NCBI GenBank assembly: GCA_945877235.1
Contig: CAMCRF010000005.1
Span: 1-64,000 of the forward strand
Origin: Bordetella parapertussis
GTDB lineage: Bacteria; Pseudomonadota; Gammaproteobacteria; Burkholderiales; Burkholderiaceae_A
DNA: 64,000 nt
Direction: 5' to 3'
The translations under genes and the position numbers were made by a program. Numbering within the stretch: the first letter of the stretch is position 1; each line of letters starts with the position of its first letter. Positions 1 to 8,729 of the stretch are shown here, one piece after another. Under the pieces are notes generated by a model, which had not been told where the DNA came from, searched no databases, and saw only the letters and a program-made list of their open reading frames with translations.

Positions 1-185
1 CTCACCACCACCACCTCGCTCGCCACCCCAGCCTCCTTCAACCGCACCGCCTCCTCCACCGCAATCTCATCAAACGGGTTCATGCTCATCTTCACATTGG
101 CAATGTCCACATCACTTCCATCCGACTTCACCCGAACCTTCACGTTGTAATCCACCACGCGCTTTACCGTGACTAAGACTTTCAT
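1..185 (-). CDS. etfB: Electron transfer flavoprotein beta subunit, partial (N-terminus only)
   Basis: The first about 61 residues are present; the gene runs off the left edge. The protein begins [17 protein letters not shown] and continues with [24 protein letters not shown], the hallmark N-terminus of EtfB. With EtfA this flavoprotein accepts electrons from acyl-CoA dehydrogenases and passes them to ETF-ubiquinone oxidoreductase. Its ATG overlaps the stop of the upstream enoyl-CoA hydratase (ATGA), so it is the third gene of a fatty-acid or acyl-CoA oxidation operon. The family call rests on motif recognition. Confidence 0.88.
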   Translation of the reverse strand, partial: MKVLVTVKRVVDYNVKVRVKSDGSDVDIANVKMSMNPFDEIAVEEAVRLKEAGVASEVVVV

Positions 186-1006
186 GCGGCTGCCTGCCCC
201 TTCTCTTGTGCTGTTTGAGGATGATCGTCACGCGCAGCCTGCCAGCTTGGCGGCCGCTTCTCAATGAAAGCCTGAACGCCCTCAAGGGTATCGGGCTGCA
301 TCATGTTGCAAGCCATGGTGGAGCCAGCCATGACGTAGGCCTCTTCGATGCCCACCTCAAGCTGGCGATAAAAGAGCTGCTTGCCCATGCGAACCGCCGC
401 CTCGGGCTTGGCAAGAATCTTCTGGGCCAAGCCCACAGCCGCATCGGTCAGCGCCTCAGCGGGTACCACCTGATTGATGAGACCGCGCTCGCGTGCGTCC
501 TCAGCAGAGAGAAAATCACCCGTGAGCAAGAGCTCAAGTGCCTGCTTGCGCGATAGGTTACGAGAGAGCGGGACACTGGGCGTGGCACAGAACAGACCCA
601 GGTTAATGCCCGACACTGCAAACCGCGCCTTCTCACTGGCCACGGCAAGATCGCACATCGCCACGAGCTGGCACCCCGCCGCGGTGGCCACGCCCTGGAC
701 CTCGGCGATCACGGGCTGCGGCATCTGCTGAATGGTCATCATGACCTCGGTGCACTGGGCAAAGAGCCGCTGGTAATAGCCCTCGGAGGGACTCGCGCGC
801 ATCTCTCGCAGGTCATGGCCTGCGCAGAAGGCTCTGCCCTGGGCGGCGAGCACCACAACGCGCGCGCTTGAGTCTGCTGCTATGGCCTTTAAGGCTGCAC
901 CGAGATCCGCGAGCATGGCCTCCGAGAGGGCGTTAAAGGCATCGGGCCGGTTGAGGGTGAGCCGGATGAGCCCGGGTTGAATGGTTTCTTGAATGACATT
1001 AGACAT
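182..1006 (-). CDS. Enoyl-CoA hydratase/isomerase family protein
   Basis: A 274-residue crotonase-fold protein that would hydrate a 2-enoyl-CoA in beta-oxidation. Visible signs are the N-terminal [16 protein letters not shown], the first oxyanion-hole segment [15 protein letters not shown], and the second, [20 protein letters not shown]. The start chosen is the ATG opening [11 protein letters not shown] longer in-frame extension exists but would lie inside the upstream ligase gene and looks like shadow sequence. The start overlaps the end of the acyl-CoA synthetase by 8 bases and the stop overlaps etfB by 4, so the three genes are translationally coupled. Exact substrate is unknown; the AGHDL form resembles 'enoyl-CoA hydratase domain' relatives whose specificity is not settled. 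Confidence 0.9.
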   Translation of the reverse strand: MSNVIQETIQPGLIRLTLNRPDAFNALSEAMLADLGAALKAIAADSSARVVVLAAQGRAFCAGHDLREMRASPSEGYYQRLFAQCTEVMMTIQQMPQPVIAEVQGVATAAGCQLVAMCDLAVASEKARFAVSGINLGLFCATPSVPLSRNLSRKQALELLLTGDFLSAEDARERGLINQVVPAEALTDAAVGLAQKILAKPEAAVRMGKQLFYRQLEVGIEEAYVMAGSTMACNMMQPDTLEGVQAFIEKRPPSWQAARDDHPQTAQEKGQAAA

Positions 1007-2687
1007 CGATGGCCTCCGCAGATCCTGCGCGTTTGCGCAGCTCAAATTTCTGAATCTTTCCGGTCGAGGTCTTGGGCAATTCCCCAAAGACCACCGAGCG
1101 CGGCACTTTAAAACTGGCGAGATGCTGCTTACAGAACGCCACAATCTCCTGGGGGCTAGGGCTGCTGCCAGGCTTAAGCTCAATAAAGGCGCAAGGCGTC
1201 TCGCCCCACTTGGGATCGGGCTTGGCCACAACCGCAGCCGCCATCACCGCGGGATGCCGGTAGAGAATGTCCTCCACCTCGATGGATGAGATGTTCTCGC
1301 CGCCAGAAATGATGATGTCTTTGCTGCGGTCTTTGATCTTCACATAGCCATCTTCATAGATGACGGCCAAGTCACCCGAGTGGAACCAGCCGCCGGCAAA
1401 GGCAGCCTGCGTGGCCTTCTCGTTCTTGAGGTAGCCCTTCATGGCAATGTTGCCGCGGAACATGATTTCGCCCATGGTCTCGCCGTCTGGGGGAACGGGC
1501 TGTAGGGTCTCTGGGTCGAGCACCGTCACGGCCTCTTGCAGGTGATAGCGCACACCTTGCCGCGCATTGAGCCGCGCGCGATCTGAAATAGAGAGCGCGT
1601 CCCAGGCCTCGTGCTTTACACAGACCGAAGCGGGGCCATAGACCTCGGTCAGACCATAGACGTGAGTGATCTCAAAACCCATCTGTTCCATGCCCTCAAT
1701 CATGGCCGCGGGGGGAGCCGCGCCCGCCACCATGGCTTTTACACCAGCAGGTACGCCCTGCTTCAGTTCAGTAGGCGCGTTGATGAGCAGGTTATGCACG
1801 ATGGGGGCTGCGCAGTAATGGGTCACCCCATGCGCCTTGATGAGGGAGAAGATGGCCGCCGCATCCACCTTGCGCAGGCAGATATTCACGCCCGCCCGCG
1901 CAGCAATAGTCCAAGGAAAGCACCAGCCATTGCAGTGGAACATGGGCAAGGTCCAGAGATAGACCGGATGCTTGGGCATGTCCCACTCGAGAATATTGGA
2001 GATGGCATTGGTCGCGGCACCCCTATGGCTATACACCACCCCCTTGGGGTCGCCTGTGGTGCCCGAGGTGTAGTTCAAGCAGATGCTCTGCCACTCGTCA
2101 TGGGGCAGCTGCACAGGGAACTGAGGGTCACCGCCCTCAAGCAACTCCTCGTAGGTGATTTCGCCCAATCGCTCGCCCGGTGGGTTGAACTCTGCATCGA
2201 GCGCATCAATCACCACGGGGCTGCGGCCATGATCACGCTTCAGGATGACCAGGGCCTCTTTCATCACGGGTGAGAACTCGAGGTCGGTCACCACCACCTT
2301 GGCCTCACCGTGATTCAGCATGAAGGCAATGGCCGGGGCATCAAGCCGCGTATTGAGGCTATTGAGGACCGCGCCCACCATGGGCACACCAAAGTGGGCC
2401 TCCACCATGGGCGGCGTGTTGGGGAGCATGACTGCAACCGTGTCACCAAGGCCAATGCCCATGCGGTGCAGGGCTGAGGCCAGCCGACGTGCCCGGGAGA
2501 AGGTCTGGGCCCAGGTCTGGCGCAGCGCACCATGCACGACCGCCAGCCTGTTGGGATAGACCTGTGCAGCGCGCTCAATGAATGAGATGGGCGAGTAGGC
2601 CACATGATTGGCGGGGTTCGGACCCAGGCCTTTGACATACATATGGTCAGCAGGAAGCTGACCGTGGGTGGGGGGCAGCGTGGTCAC
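999..2687 (-). CDS. AMP-dependent acyl-CoA synthetase (fatty/medium-chain acyl-CoA ligase type)
   Basis: A 562-residue ANL-superfamily ligase that activates a carboxylic acid through an acyl-AMP. It shows the P-loop YTSGTTGDPKGVVYSH, the A5-like YGLTEVYGP, the A7 region GWFHSGDLAVIYEDGY, the hinge KDRSKDIIISGGENIS and the C-terminal catalytic lysine in PKTSTGKIQK. I chose the GTG start at 2687 because AGGAGA lies at proper spacing just upstream. An in-frame TTG ten codons earlier has no ribosome site. It is first in the operon with enoyl-CoA hydratase and etfB, which points to medium or branched acid catabolism. It diverges from the metallo-hydrolase gene across 71 bases. The precise acid cannot be read from sequence. 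Confidence 0.9.
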   Translation of the reverse strand: MTTLPPTHGQLPADHMYVKGLGPNPANHVAYSPISFIERAAQVYPNRLAVVHGALRQTWAQTFSRARRLASALHRMGIGLGDTVAVMLPNTPPMVEAHFGVPMVGAVLNSLNTRLDAPAIAFMLNHGEAKVVVTDLEFSPVMKEALVILKRDHGRSPVVIDALDAEFNPPGERLGEITYEELLEGGDPQFPVQLPHDEWQSICLNYTSGTTGDPKGVVYSHRGAATNAISNILEWDMPKHPVYLWTLPMFHCNGWCFPWTIAARAGVNICLRKVDAAAIFSLIKAHGVTHYCAAPIVHNLLINAPTELKQGVPAGVKAMVAGAAPPAAMIEGMEQMGFEITHVYGLTEVYGPASVCVKHEAWDALSISDRARLNARQGVRYHLQEAVTVLDPETLQPVPPDGETMGEIMFRGNIAMKGYLKNEKATQAAFAGGWFHSGDLAVIYEDGYVKIKDRSKDIIISGGENISSIEVEDILYRHPAVMAAAVVAKPDPKWGETPCAFIELKPGSSPSPQEIVAFCKQHLASFKVPRSVVFGELPKTSTGKIQKFELRKRAGSAEAIDV

Positions 2688-2746
2688 TGTGTCTCCTGTT
2701 GTTTCTGTTCTGGTCAAACTCTACACCGGTCCATCATTTGCGACTG

Positions 2747-2752
2747 CACAAT
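2747..2752 (+). promoter_or_regulatory. Candidate -10 element for a leaderless metallo-hydrolase transcript
   Basis: CACAAT lies six bases before the ATG at 2759, so transcription would begin at or next to the start codon. The GAGGG between them is too close to the ATG to act as a normal ribosome site. No convincing -35 is visible. It is one of several such elements in the window. Confidence 0.3.
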
Positions 2753-2758
2753 AGAGGG

Positions 2759-3892
2759 ATGAACGCGCTCGAATCTCAGATCTTCTACCCCGACCTGCCC
2801 ATTCCACCCGGGGGCAGCCTCACGCCCATTGCAGACCGCATCTTTTGGCTGCGCATGCCCTTGCCATTCGCACTGGACCATATCAACCTCTGGCTCATCG
2901 ACGATGAGCTTGACGGGCAGCGCGGCTGGACCGTGGTCGATACCGGTGTGGCGACCCCAGAAGTGCGCGCACTCTGGCGTGAGATCCGAGACCAGCACTT
3001 TCACCATCGGCCTATCCTGCGCGTGATCTGCACCCACATGCACCCCGACCACCTGGGACTGGCGAGCTGGCTCTGCCATGGCATGCCCAGCGAGGAGCAG
3101 CCCAATGCGCCCGGCGCGTGGCAGGCGCCACTCTGGATGACCCTCGGCGAATACAAGACTGGTCGCATGTTTGCTTCGAAGGCCCTCTCCGAGGAGACCG
3201 AGCAGAGCTTCGACGGGGCAGCGGGCAACATGGTGCACTTCTTTAAAGAACACGGGGCGCAGTCTGCCGAGGATGAGGCCAAGGCCCTCAAGCGCAAAAG
3301 CCACTTCAGCAGCCTGGTGCCGCATGTGCCCAGCCGCTATCACCGGATGATGGGTGGGCAACGGTTTCATATGGCCGATGCGCTCTGGGAGGTTATTCCT
3401 GGCTACGGCCACTCCCCCGAGCATGCCGCGCTTTGGTGCGAGGAGCTCAACCTGCTGATCTCTGGAGACATGGTGCTGCCGCGCATCTCCACCAACATGT
3501 CGGTCTGGGCCCACGAGCCCGACGGAGATCCCTTGGGTCTCTACCTAGAATCGCTGCACTGGTATGAGGGACTGCCCGAGAACACGCTGGTGCTGCCCTC
3601 GCACGGCAAGCCCTTTGGCGGCCCATTTATGCCTGCGATTGGAGGCGGCCTTCACACAAGGCTCAAGCAGCTGCACGACCACCATGCCGAGCGACTCGAG
3701 ACAGCGCTCAAGGCCTGCGTCGAACCCAAAACCTGTGCGGACATGGTGCCCGTTATCTTCCCGAGAGCCCTGGATGCGCATCAGTACAGCTTTGCCATGG
3801 GAGAGACCATTGCACACATGAACCACCTCTGGCACACCGGCCAGGCGAGCCGCAGTTTTGAAGGCGGCGTTTATCGGTTTCAGGCGGTGTAG
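2759..3892 (+). CDS. MBL-fold metallo-hydrolase
   Basis: A 377-residue metallo-beta-lactamase-fold hydrolase. The zinc motif CTHMHPDHLGLASWL gives the HxHxDH signature near residue 100; further metal-ligand candidates are the His in GYGHSPEHAAL and the Asp in LLISGDMVLP, and a later SHGKPF supplies another histidine. The C-terminal third looks like the helical or winged tail common in this group. The start is the ATG at 2759 (MNALESQIFYPDLP). A further in-frame start upstream lies in the divergent promoter region. The stop abuts the stop of panB with no gap. The substrate is unknown; location beside acyl-CoA genes suggests a thioesterase-type role, but this is only inference. Confidence 0.85.
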   Translation: MNALESQIFYPDLPIPPGGSLTPIADRIFWLRMPLPFALDHINLWLIDDELDGQRGWTVVDTGVATPEVRALWREIRDQHFHHRPILRVICTHMHPDHLGLASWLCHGMPSEEQPNAPGAWQAPLWMTLGEYKTGRMFASKALSEETEQSFDGAAGNMVHFFKEHGAQSAEDEAKALKRKSHFSSLVPHVPSRYHRMMGGQRFHMADALWEVIPGYGHSPEHAALWCEELNLLISGDMVLPRISTNMSVWAHEPDGDPLGLYLESLHWYEGLPENTLVLPSHGKPFGGPFMPAIGGGLHTRLKQLHDHHAERLETALKACVEPKTCADMVPVIFPRALDAHQYSFAMGETIAHMNHLWHTGQASRSFEGGVYRFQAV

Positions 3893-4711
3893 TTACTCCA
3901 GAAAACCGTGCTGCGGCTGTGGATAGGCGCCTGACTTCACCTCCTCCACATAAGCCCGCACAGCCGCCTGAATGCTGCCGCCCTGCTCCAGGTAGTTCTT
4001 CACAAAGCGCGCCTTCTTGCCGGGCGTGAGATTGAGCATGTCGTGGAGCACCAGCACCTGACCGGTGGTGTGCGGCCCGGCTCCAATCCCAATGGTCGGC
4101 ACCCGAAGCGACTGGGTAAGTCGCTCGCCTAGGGGTGTTGGGATCAGCTCGACAAGGACTACATCAGCACCCGCGTTCTGCAGGGCGATCGCCTCTTGTA
4201 TGAGTTGATCACCCGCAGCGCCTCGCCCCTGCACCCGATACCCACCCAGCGCATGGACACTCTGAGGCGTAAGCCCCAAATGAGCACAGACCGGAATGCC
4301 TCGCGCGCGAACGAACTCAACGGTGGGCGTGAGCCAGGCACCCCCCTCGATCTTGACCATCTGTGCGCCAGCCGCCATGAGCGCAGCCGCGCTCTCGAAG
4401 GCCTGAGCCGGGGAGGACTGGTAGCTGGCAAATGGCATGTCGGCCACCACCATGGCCTTTGGCTTGGCTGAGGCAACCGCACGGGTGTGATAAATCATGT
4501 CCGCCAAGGTCACGGGCAGCGTAGAACCATGACCTTGCAAGACCATGCCCAGCGAATCACCAATCAGCAACATCTCGACACCCGCCTCATCCAGCACGCG
4601 CGCAAAGCAGTGGTCGTAACAGGTAAGCATGGCGATTTTCTCGCCGCGGGCACGCATGTCTTGAAGCGTGAGGACGCTTACCGATTTACGGTCTTCAGTG
4701 TGAACACTCAT
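3893..4711 (-). CDS. panB: 3-methyl-2-oxobutanoate hydroxymethyltransferase
   Basis: A 272-residue TIM-barrel enzyme that transfers a hydroxymethyl group from 5,10-methylenetetrahydrofolate to 2-oxoisovalerate, giving ketopantoate for pantothenate and CoA. Signature segments are KIAMLTCYDHCFARVLDEAG, LLIGDSLGMVLQGH, ADMPFASY, VKIEGGAW, CAHLGLTPQSV and TIGIGAGPHTTGQVLVLHDML, all in the expected order and at the usual length. It starts with ATG two bases after the stop of the LysR-type gene, so the two are probably cotranscribed. No panC is visible nearby. Confidence 0.96.
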   Translation of the reverse strand: MSVHTEDRKSVSVLTLQDMRARGEKIAMLTCYDHCFARVLDEAGVEMLLIGDSLGMVLQGHGSTLPVTLADMIYHTRAVASAKPKAMVVADMPFASYQSSPAQAFESAAALMAAGAQMVKIEGGAWLTPTVEFVRARGIPVCAHLGLTPQSVHALGGYRVQGRGAAGDQLIQEAIALQNAGADVVLVELIPTPLGERLTQSLRVPTIGIGAGPHTTGQVLVLHDMLNLTPGKKARFVKNYLEQGGSIQAAVRAYVEEVKSGAYPQPQHGFLE

Positions 4712-4713
4712 GG

Positions 4714-5652
4714 CTAAGCCTCCTCCATAACGGCCTGTTGAAGCTGCTCTTGGGTCAGACCCCGCACACAGAGCTGGGCAAAATGAACGGCGTAGCCTGG
4801 CAGCAGACGACCCCGCCTGAGCGCCAACACCGTAATGTTTTCATCGAAGAGCTCGCTGCCATCGAGCAAGGTGAGCCCATGGTCAGCGTCCTCGTCGTAG
4901 GCCACACTGGCCACCAGACCCACGCCAAGCCCCAGCTCAACATAGGCCTTAATTACATCTGCGTCGAGCGCCTCTAGCACCACCTGGGGCTTGAGTCCTG
5001 CCGATGCAAACTTGGCATCAATCATGCCCCGACCGGTAAAGCCCTCGTGGTAAGTGACCAGTGGCCACTGGGCCAGGGTGGCGAGGGTAAGCGCATCGCC
5101 GGCCTCGACCTGAGCCGCGAGGGCATGACCCTTGGGCACCACCACGCCGTGGAACCATTTAAAAAAAGGAAAGGTGACAAACCGAGCGTTCTTGCGCAAG
5201 GACTCTGTCGCAATGCCAATGTCGGCCTCCCCGGACTCCAGAAGGTCTGCGATCTCGGGGGGACTCGCCTGACGCAGGGCGAGCTGCACCTTGGGGTAAC
5301 GCTCGCGAAAACTGCGCACGATCTCGGGCAATGAATACCGCGCCTGGGTGTGGGTGGTGGCGAGCACGAGCCGCCCCTCTTCTCGGTCTGCGAGACGGTC
5401 GGTCACGGCGCGCATATTGTCCACCGCACTGAGCGCTTGCTCAGCATGCTCAGCAACGGCCTGGCCGGCCTCAGTAAAGCCCAGCAGGCGCTTGCCCTTG
5501 CGCACGAAGAGTTCAATGCCCAGCTCGTCTTCGAGTTCCTTAATCGCCTTGCTCACACCCGACTGAGACGTGGAGAGCGCCAACGCGACCTCGGTCAGGT
5601 TGAACTGATTGCGAGCAGATTCCCGCAAGATGCGCAGCTGTTGAAGGTTCAT
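4714..5652 (-). CDS. LysR-type transcriptional regulator, CysB/Cbl-like
   Basis: A 312-residue LTTR. The N-terminal winged helix-turn-helix (MNLQQLRILRESARNQFNLTEVA then STSQSGVSKAIKELEDELG) closely follows CysB/Cbl, which start MKLQQLRYI and carry TSQPGVSKQI. The remainder is the periplasmic-binding-like effector domain. CysB-type proteins activate sulfate assimilation genes in response to N-acetylserine, and this may do the same. No cys genes are in the window, so the target is unknown. The ATG overlaps the stop of the MnmC2-like gene (ATGA). Confidence 0.87.
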   Translation of the reverse strand: MNLQQLRILRESARNQFNLTEVALALSTSQSGVSKAIKELEDELGIELFVRKGKRLLGFTEAGQAVAEHAEQALSAVDNMRAVTDRLADREEGRLVLATTHTQARYSLPEIVRSFRERYPKVQLALRQASPPEIADLLESGEADIGIATESLRKNARFVTFPFFKWFHGVVVPKGHALAAQVEAGDALTLATLAQWPLVTYHEGFTGRGMIDAKFASAGLKPQVVLEALDADVIKAYVELGLGVGLVASVAYDEDADHGLTLLDGSELFDENITVLALRRGRLLPGYAVHFAQLCVRGLTQEQLQQAVMEEA

Positions 5653-6707
5653 ATCGAATAGTGTGCCTCAGGCCAGCGACCCGTGCGTCGATGCTCACGG
5701 AGCACAAAGCGCGCAGGGTCCACCGCATCCACCAGCTCACGAGGCAATGGAGATGGCTCGCCCAAAATCTGGTGCACGATCATGGTTGCACCCAGAGGGG
5801 CTGTAGAGAGGCCCCGGGAGCCCAAGCCCATGAGCACAAAGGTGTGCGCCTGGCGTGGCAGGTGCTCAAGCTGTGAGATGCGCTGCGGATACGGATGCGC
5901 CTGCAGCGCCGCTTGGTCGACGGGCTGCCCAATGAGTGGCATGCGATCACGAGTGGCCCAACGCACAGCTGCACGACCCTGAGCCTGTGGCCAACGTGCC
6001 CGCATCCGTGCTGCGAGCCCTCGGTCCAGCTGCATGAGTCGCTCGAAGTTCTCCGCATGCCCCTGCTGCGTAACCTCGGTGCCAAGAGACTCTCGCTCGA
6101 AGCTCGCCCCCACCAGCAGCTGGCCACGCACCACTGGAGCCACATAGCCCGAGCCGCAGAGCACCATCGAGGGACCTTCCTCAGGGCAGGCCTGCACCCA
6201 AGAGACCTGACCTGCAATGGGACGCAGGCAGAGTCCTGCATCGGGCAGGGCCTCTGGGCTTGCGCTGCAAACAACCCGTACCCCATGGGTTACTGCAGGG
6301 GCGGGCGTGTTGAAGTGGACCTCTAAGCGCGCGCCAAACCAGCTGCAAGCGCTTTGAAGGCAGGCCTGTACGAATGAGACAGGCTGAATCCACCCGCCCA
6401 GCCTACAGGTACCCTCTTCAATCACCCCGCAGAACGAGGCCCATCCCAGCTGCTCCGCCTCAAGCACATGGCACCAGTCCATGCAGACCTGGAGCCCATC
6501 ATCAAAAAACTGGCTTGCGCGGTTGTGATCAGCAGAGATGAGCGGATGCACAATGCCCAATGGGTTCCCCGATGCCTGCTGGGCGGGGCCGCTGGCCTGC
6601 TCGAAGACCTGCACCACCCCCTCGAACCGAGCCTTGGCCAAAGCATGCAACATGCAAGCCCCTGCAAGCCCAAGGCCAATGATTTCAATGCGGGGGCAAT
6701 TCGTCAT
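5649..6707 (-). CDS. mnmC: FAD-dependent oxidoreductase, stand-alone MnmC C-terminal domain (tRNA cmnm5U modification)
   Basis: A 352-residue FAD protein. It begins with the dinucleotide fold IEIIGLGLAGACMLHALA and has the MnmC2 signature ASGNPLGIVHPLIS, the middle GQVSWVQA, the GASFE segment, RAAVRWATRDRMPLIGQP and the C-terminal GLGSRGLSTAPLGA followed by LVDAVDPARF. In bifunctional MnmC this half oxidises cmnm5(s2)U34 of tRNA to nm5(s2)U; the methyltransferase half is absent here. The start is the ATG opening MTNCPRIEI. A far longer reading frame upstream lies inside the divergent SCO gene and is shadow. The starts of this gene and the SCO gene are only 18 bases apart. Confidence 0.85.
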   Translation of the reverse strand: MTNCPRIEIIGLGLAGACMLHALAKARFEGVVQVFEQASGPAQQASGNPLGIVHPLISADHNRASQFFDDGLQVCMDWCHVLEAEQLGWASFCGVIEEGTCRLGGWIQPVSFVQACLQSACSWFGARLEVHFNTPAPAVTHGVRVVCSASPEALPDAGLCLRPIAGQVSWVQACPEEGPSMVLCGSGYVAPVVRGQLLVGASFERESLGTEVTQQGHAENFERLMQLDRGLAARMRARWPQAQGRAAVRWATRDRMPLIGQPVDQAALQAHPYPQRISQLEHLPRQAHTFVLMGLGSRGLSTAPLGATMIVHQILGEPSPLPRELVDAVDPARFVLREHRRTGRWPEAHYSI

Positions 6708-6713
6708 GCGGCT

Positions 6714-6720
6714 TAGAATA
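6714..6720. promoter_or_regulatory. Shared bidirectional -10 heptamer between mnmC and the SCO gene
   Basis: The heptamer TAGAATA reads TAGAAT on the plus strand, six bases before the SCO ATG at 6726. On the minus strand it reads TATTCT, seven bases before the mnmC ATG at 6707. For the minus strand, TTGGAG (plus positions 6738-6743) sits 17 bases upstream and could be the -35. Both transcripts would then be leaderless. Inferred from spacing only. Confidence 0.45.
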
Positions 6721-6725
6721 AGGGG

Positions 6726-7352
6726 ATGCGACTTCGACTCCAAACCCTTCGTCTCCGGACGCTGCTTGCGGCGCTGATCCTCACCAGCTCCTCTACCGTT
6801 GGTCTTGTGGGCTGCGCAGAGAAACCCGCTGCGTTCAACAGCATGGACGTCACCGGTGCCCCCTGGGGACAGACCTTCAGCCTGCCCGATCTCGATGGCC
6901 AGCCCAAGACACCCGCAAGCTTCCCAGGAAAAGTCAGCCTGGTGTTTTTCGGATTCTTGTATTGCCCCGACGCCTGCCCCGCTCACCTCACCAAGATGAT
7001 GGCGCTCAAAGAGCGCCTTGGTCCCGATGCCGCCAAGCTGCAGCTGGTCTTCATCACCGTGGACCCCGAGCGAGACCAGCCCGAGGCACTGCGCAAGTTT
7101 CTTGCCTCTTTCGACCCCCGCATCGTTGGACTTCGTGGCAGCGTGGAGCAGGTCCAAGCCGTTGCAAAGGACTTCCGGGTCTTCTTTAAAAAGGTCGATA
7201 CCTCGGCCTCCAAGAGCGACCCTATGGCCTACACCATCGACCACACCACCTTCACCTATGTCTACGACCCAAAAGGCGCGCTGCGTCTGGTCGTCCCCCA
7301 CGACATCACGCTTGAACAACTCGAAGCGGATGTGCGAGCACTGCTGAAGTGA
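6726..7352 (+). CDS. SCO1/SenC family copper chaperone lipoprotein
   Basis: A 208-residue protein with an N-terminal hydrophobic segment ending in a lipobox-like LVGC near residue 30, followed by a thioredoxin-like domain. The copper-binding motif is CPDAC (FGFLYCPDACPAH) with the distal histidine in YTIDHTTFTYVYD, as in SCO1/PrrC/SenC proteins that load copper into the CuA site of cytochrome oxidase. It is probably anchored to the outside of the inner membrane. The stop overlaps the GTG start of chrA, so the two are coupled. Confidence 0.93.
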   Translation: MRLRLQTLRLRTLLAALILTSSSTVGLVGCAEKPAAFNSMDVTGAPWGQTFSLPDLDGQPKTPASFPGKVSLVFFGFLYCPDACPAHLTKMMALKERLGPDAAKLQLVFITVDPERDQPEALRKFLASFDPRIVGLRGSVEQVQAVAKDFRVFFKKVDTSASKSDPMAYTIDHTTFTYVYDPKGALRLVVPHDITLEQLEADVRALLK

Positions 7353-8716
7353 ACGCCCCGCAGCAGGCGTCCTGCAGCCTTTGGACGTCTTTTCGGTTCT
7401 GGTTCATTCTGGGGTGGACCTCATTTGGCGGACCGGCCGCTCAGATCGCCATGATGCAGGCGGAGCTCGTGGAGAAGCGGCGCTGGATCTCACCCCATCG
7501 GTTCGTGCATGCGCTCAACTACTGTATGGTCCTGCCTGGCCCCGAAGCGCAACAACTGGCGACCTACATGGGCTGGCTACTCCACGGACCGCTCGGGGGA
7601 ATCATCGCCGGCACGCTGTTTATCCTTCCGAGCCTGGGCATCATGACGGGCTTTGGGTATTTGTATGTGAGCTACGGCGAGATGCCCGAGGTTCAGGCCC
7701 TGCTCTACGGGCTCAAGCCCGCGGTGTTGGCCATTGTCGTGGCGGCCACCCTGCGCCTAGGCCAGCGTGTGCTCAACGGGCCGCTCTGGTGGGGTATTGC
7801 CGTTTGCGCACTCGCACTCCTGCTCCTGAACACCTCATTTGTGGTGGTAATTGGCCTAGCCGCTCTGGTGGGCTGGATTGCCTATCTCTTTTCCAAAACG
7901 CCCCTCAAGGGCATGCCCACATTCAACCCGCTGCCCCTGGCCCGTGACCCCAGAGTTGCCGAGCAGCTCGACCATGGCTACCTGATCGATGATCACTCTC
8001 CCCCGCCCAAGCACGCTCGGGCGGACAGCAAGCATCTGCTCTCCGCGCTTGGACTCGGGCTCGCGCTATGGGCACTGCTCTTCGGTGCGGTGGACAGCTT
8101 CTTTGGTGGCGTGCTGGCGTCCCTCTCGCTCTTTTTTACAAAGGTCGCCCTGATTACCTTTGGAGGTGCCTATGCCGTGCTGCCGTATGTCTTCGATGTC
8201 GCAGTGAGCGATAAAGGCTGGGTAACCACGCCGCAAATGATGGACGCGCTCGCACTTGGCGAGACCACCCCTGGCCCCTTGGTTATGGTCAATGCATTCA
8301 TTGGCTACCTCACCGCAGCCCAGCACACTGACCTCACGCAATTTTCCATTCCCGTGGCGGGCGCACTTGGGGCGGTCATCGTGACAGTGTTTACTTTCCT
8401 ACCCTCATTCGTGTTTATTCTGGCTGGCGCCCCCTGGGTAGAGGCAAGCCGCAGAATTCCCTCGGTGATTGCCCCGCTCACAGCCATCAGTGCGGCGGTG
8501 GTTGCCATCATCGCGGATCTGGCCGTGACCTTTGCGGGACACATTCTGTGGCCCACCTATGAGCTTGGCCTGAGCTGGAGAACGCTCGATATCGTGGCAC
8601 TGCTCCTCTCTGTGCTGGCCATTGTGCTCATGCTGGTGTTCCGCATGGGTATGCTCAAAACCATGATTGCATGCGTGGCCATGGGCCTTGTAGCCAGCGT
8701 GCTGGGCCTGCCCTAA
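7349..8716 (+). CDS. chrA: Chromate efflux transporter, long-chain CHR family
   Basis: A 455-residue inner-membrane protein with two homologous halves, the architecture of bidomain ChrA. The first half holds FWFILGWTSFGGPAAQIAMMQ, YCMVLPGPEAQQLATYMGW; the second repeats the pattern with KVALITFGGAYAVLPYV and ALGETTPGPLVMVNAFIGYL. These proteins export chromate, probably in exchange for protons. A hydrophilic linker around residues 190-235 separates the halves. The start is a GTG overlapping the SCO stop. nadD follows after 13 bases with its own AAGGAG ribosome site. Confidence 0.92.
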   Translation: MNAPQQASCSLWTSFRFWFILGWTSFGGPAAQIAMMQAELVEKRRWISPHRFVHALNYCMVLPGPEAQQLATYMGWLLHGPLGGIIAGTLFILPSLGIMTGFGYLYVSYGEMPEVQALLYGLKPAVLAIVVAATLRLGQRVLNGPLWWGIAVCALALLLLNTSFVVVIGLAALVGWIAYLFSKTPLKGMPTFNPLPLARDPRVAEQLDHGYLIDDHSPPPKHARADSKHLLSALGLGLALWALLFGAVDSFFGGVLASLSLFFTKVALITFGGAYAVLPYVFDVAVSDKGWVTTPQMMDALALGETTPGPLVMVNAFIGYLTAAQHTDLTQFSIPVAGALGAVIVTVFTFLPSFVFILAGAPWVEASRRIPSVIAPLTAISAAVVAIIADLAVTFAGHILWPTYELGLSWRTLDIVALLLSVLAIVLMLVFRMGMLKTMIACVAMGLVASVLGLP

Positions 8717-8729
8717 TGAAGGAGCACTG

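Noticed and set aside
6707..7319. Long N-terminal extension of the MnmC2-like protein
   Set aside because: The extension runs antisense through the SCO gene; the nucleotide-binding motif begins right after the ATG at 6707, as in homologous domains.
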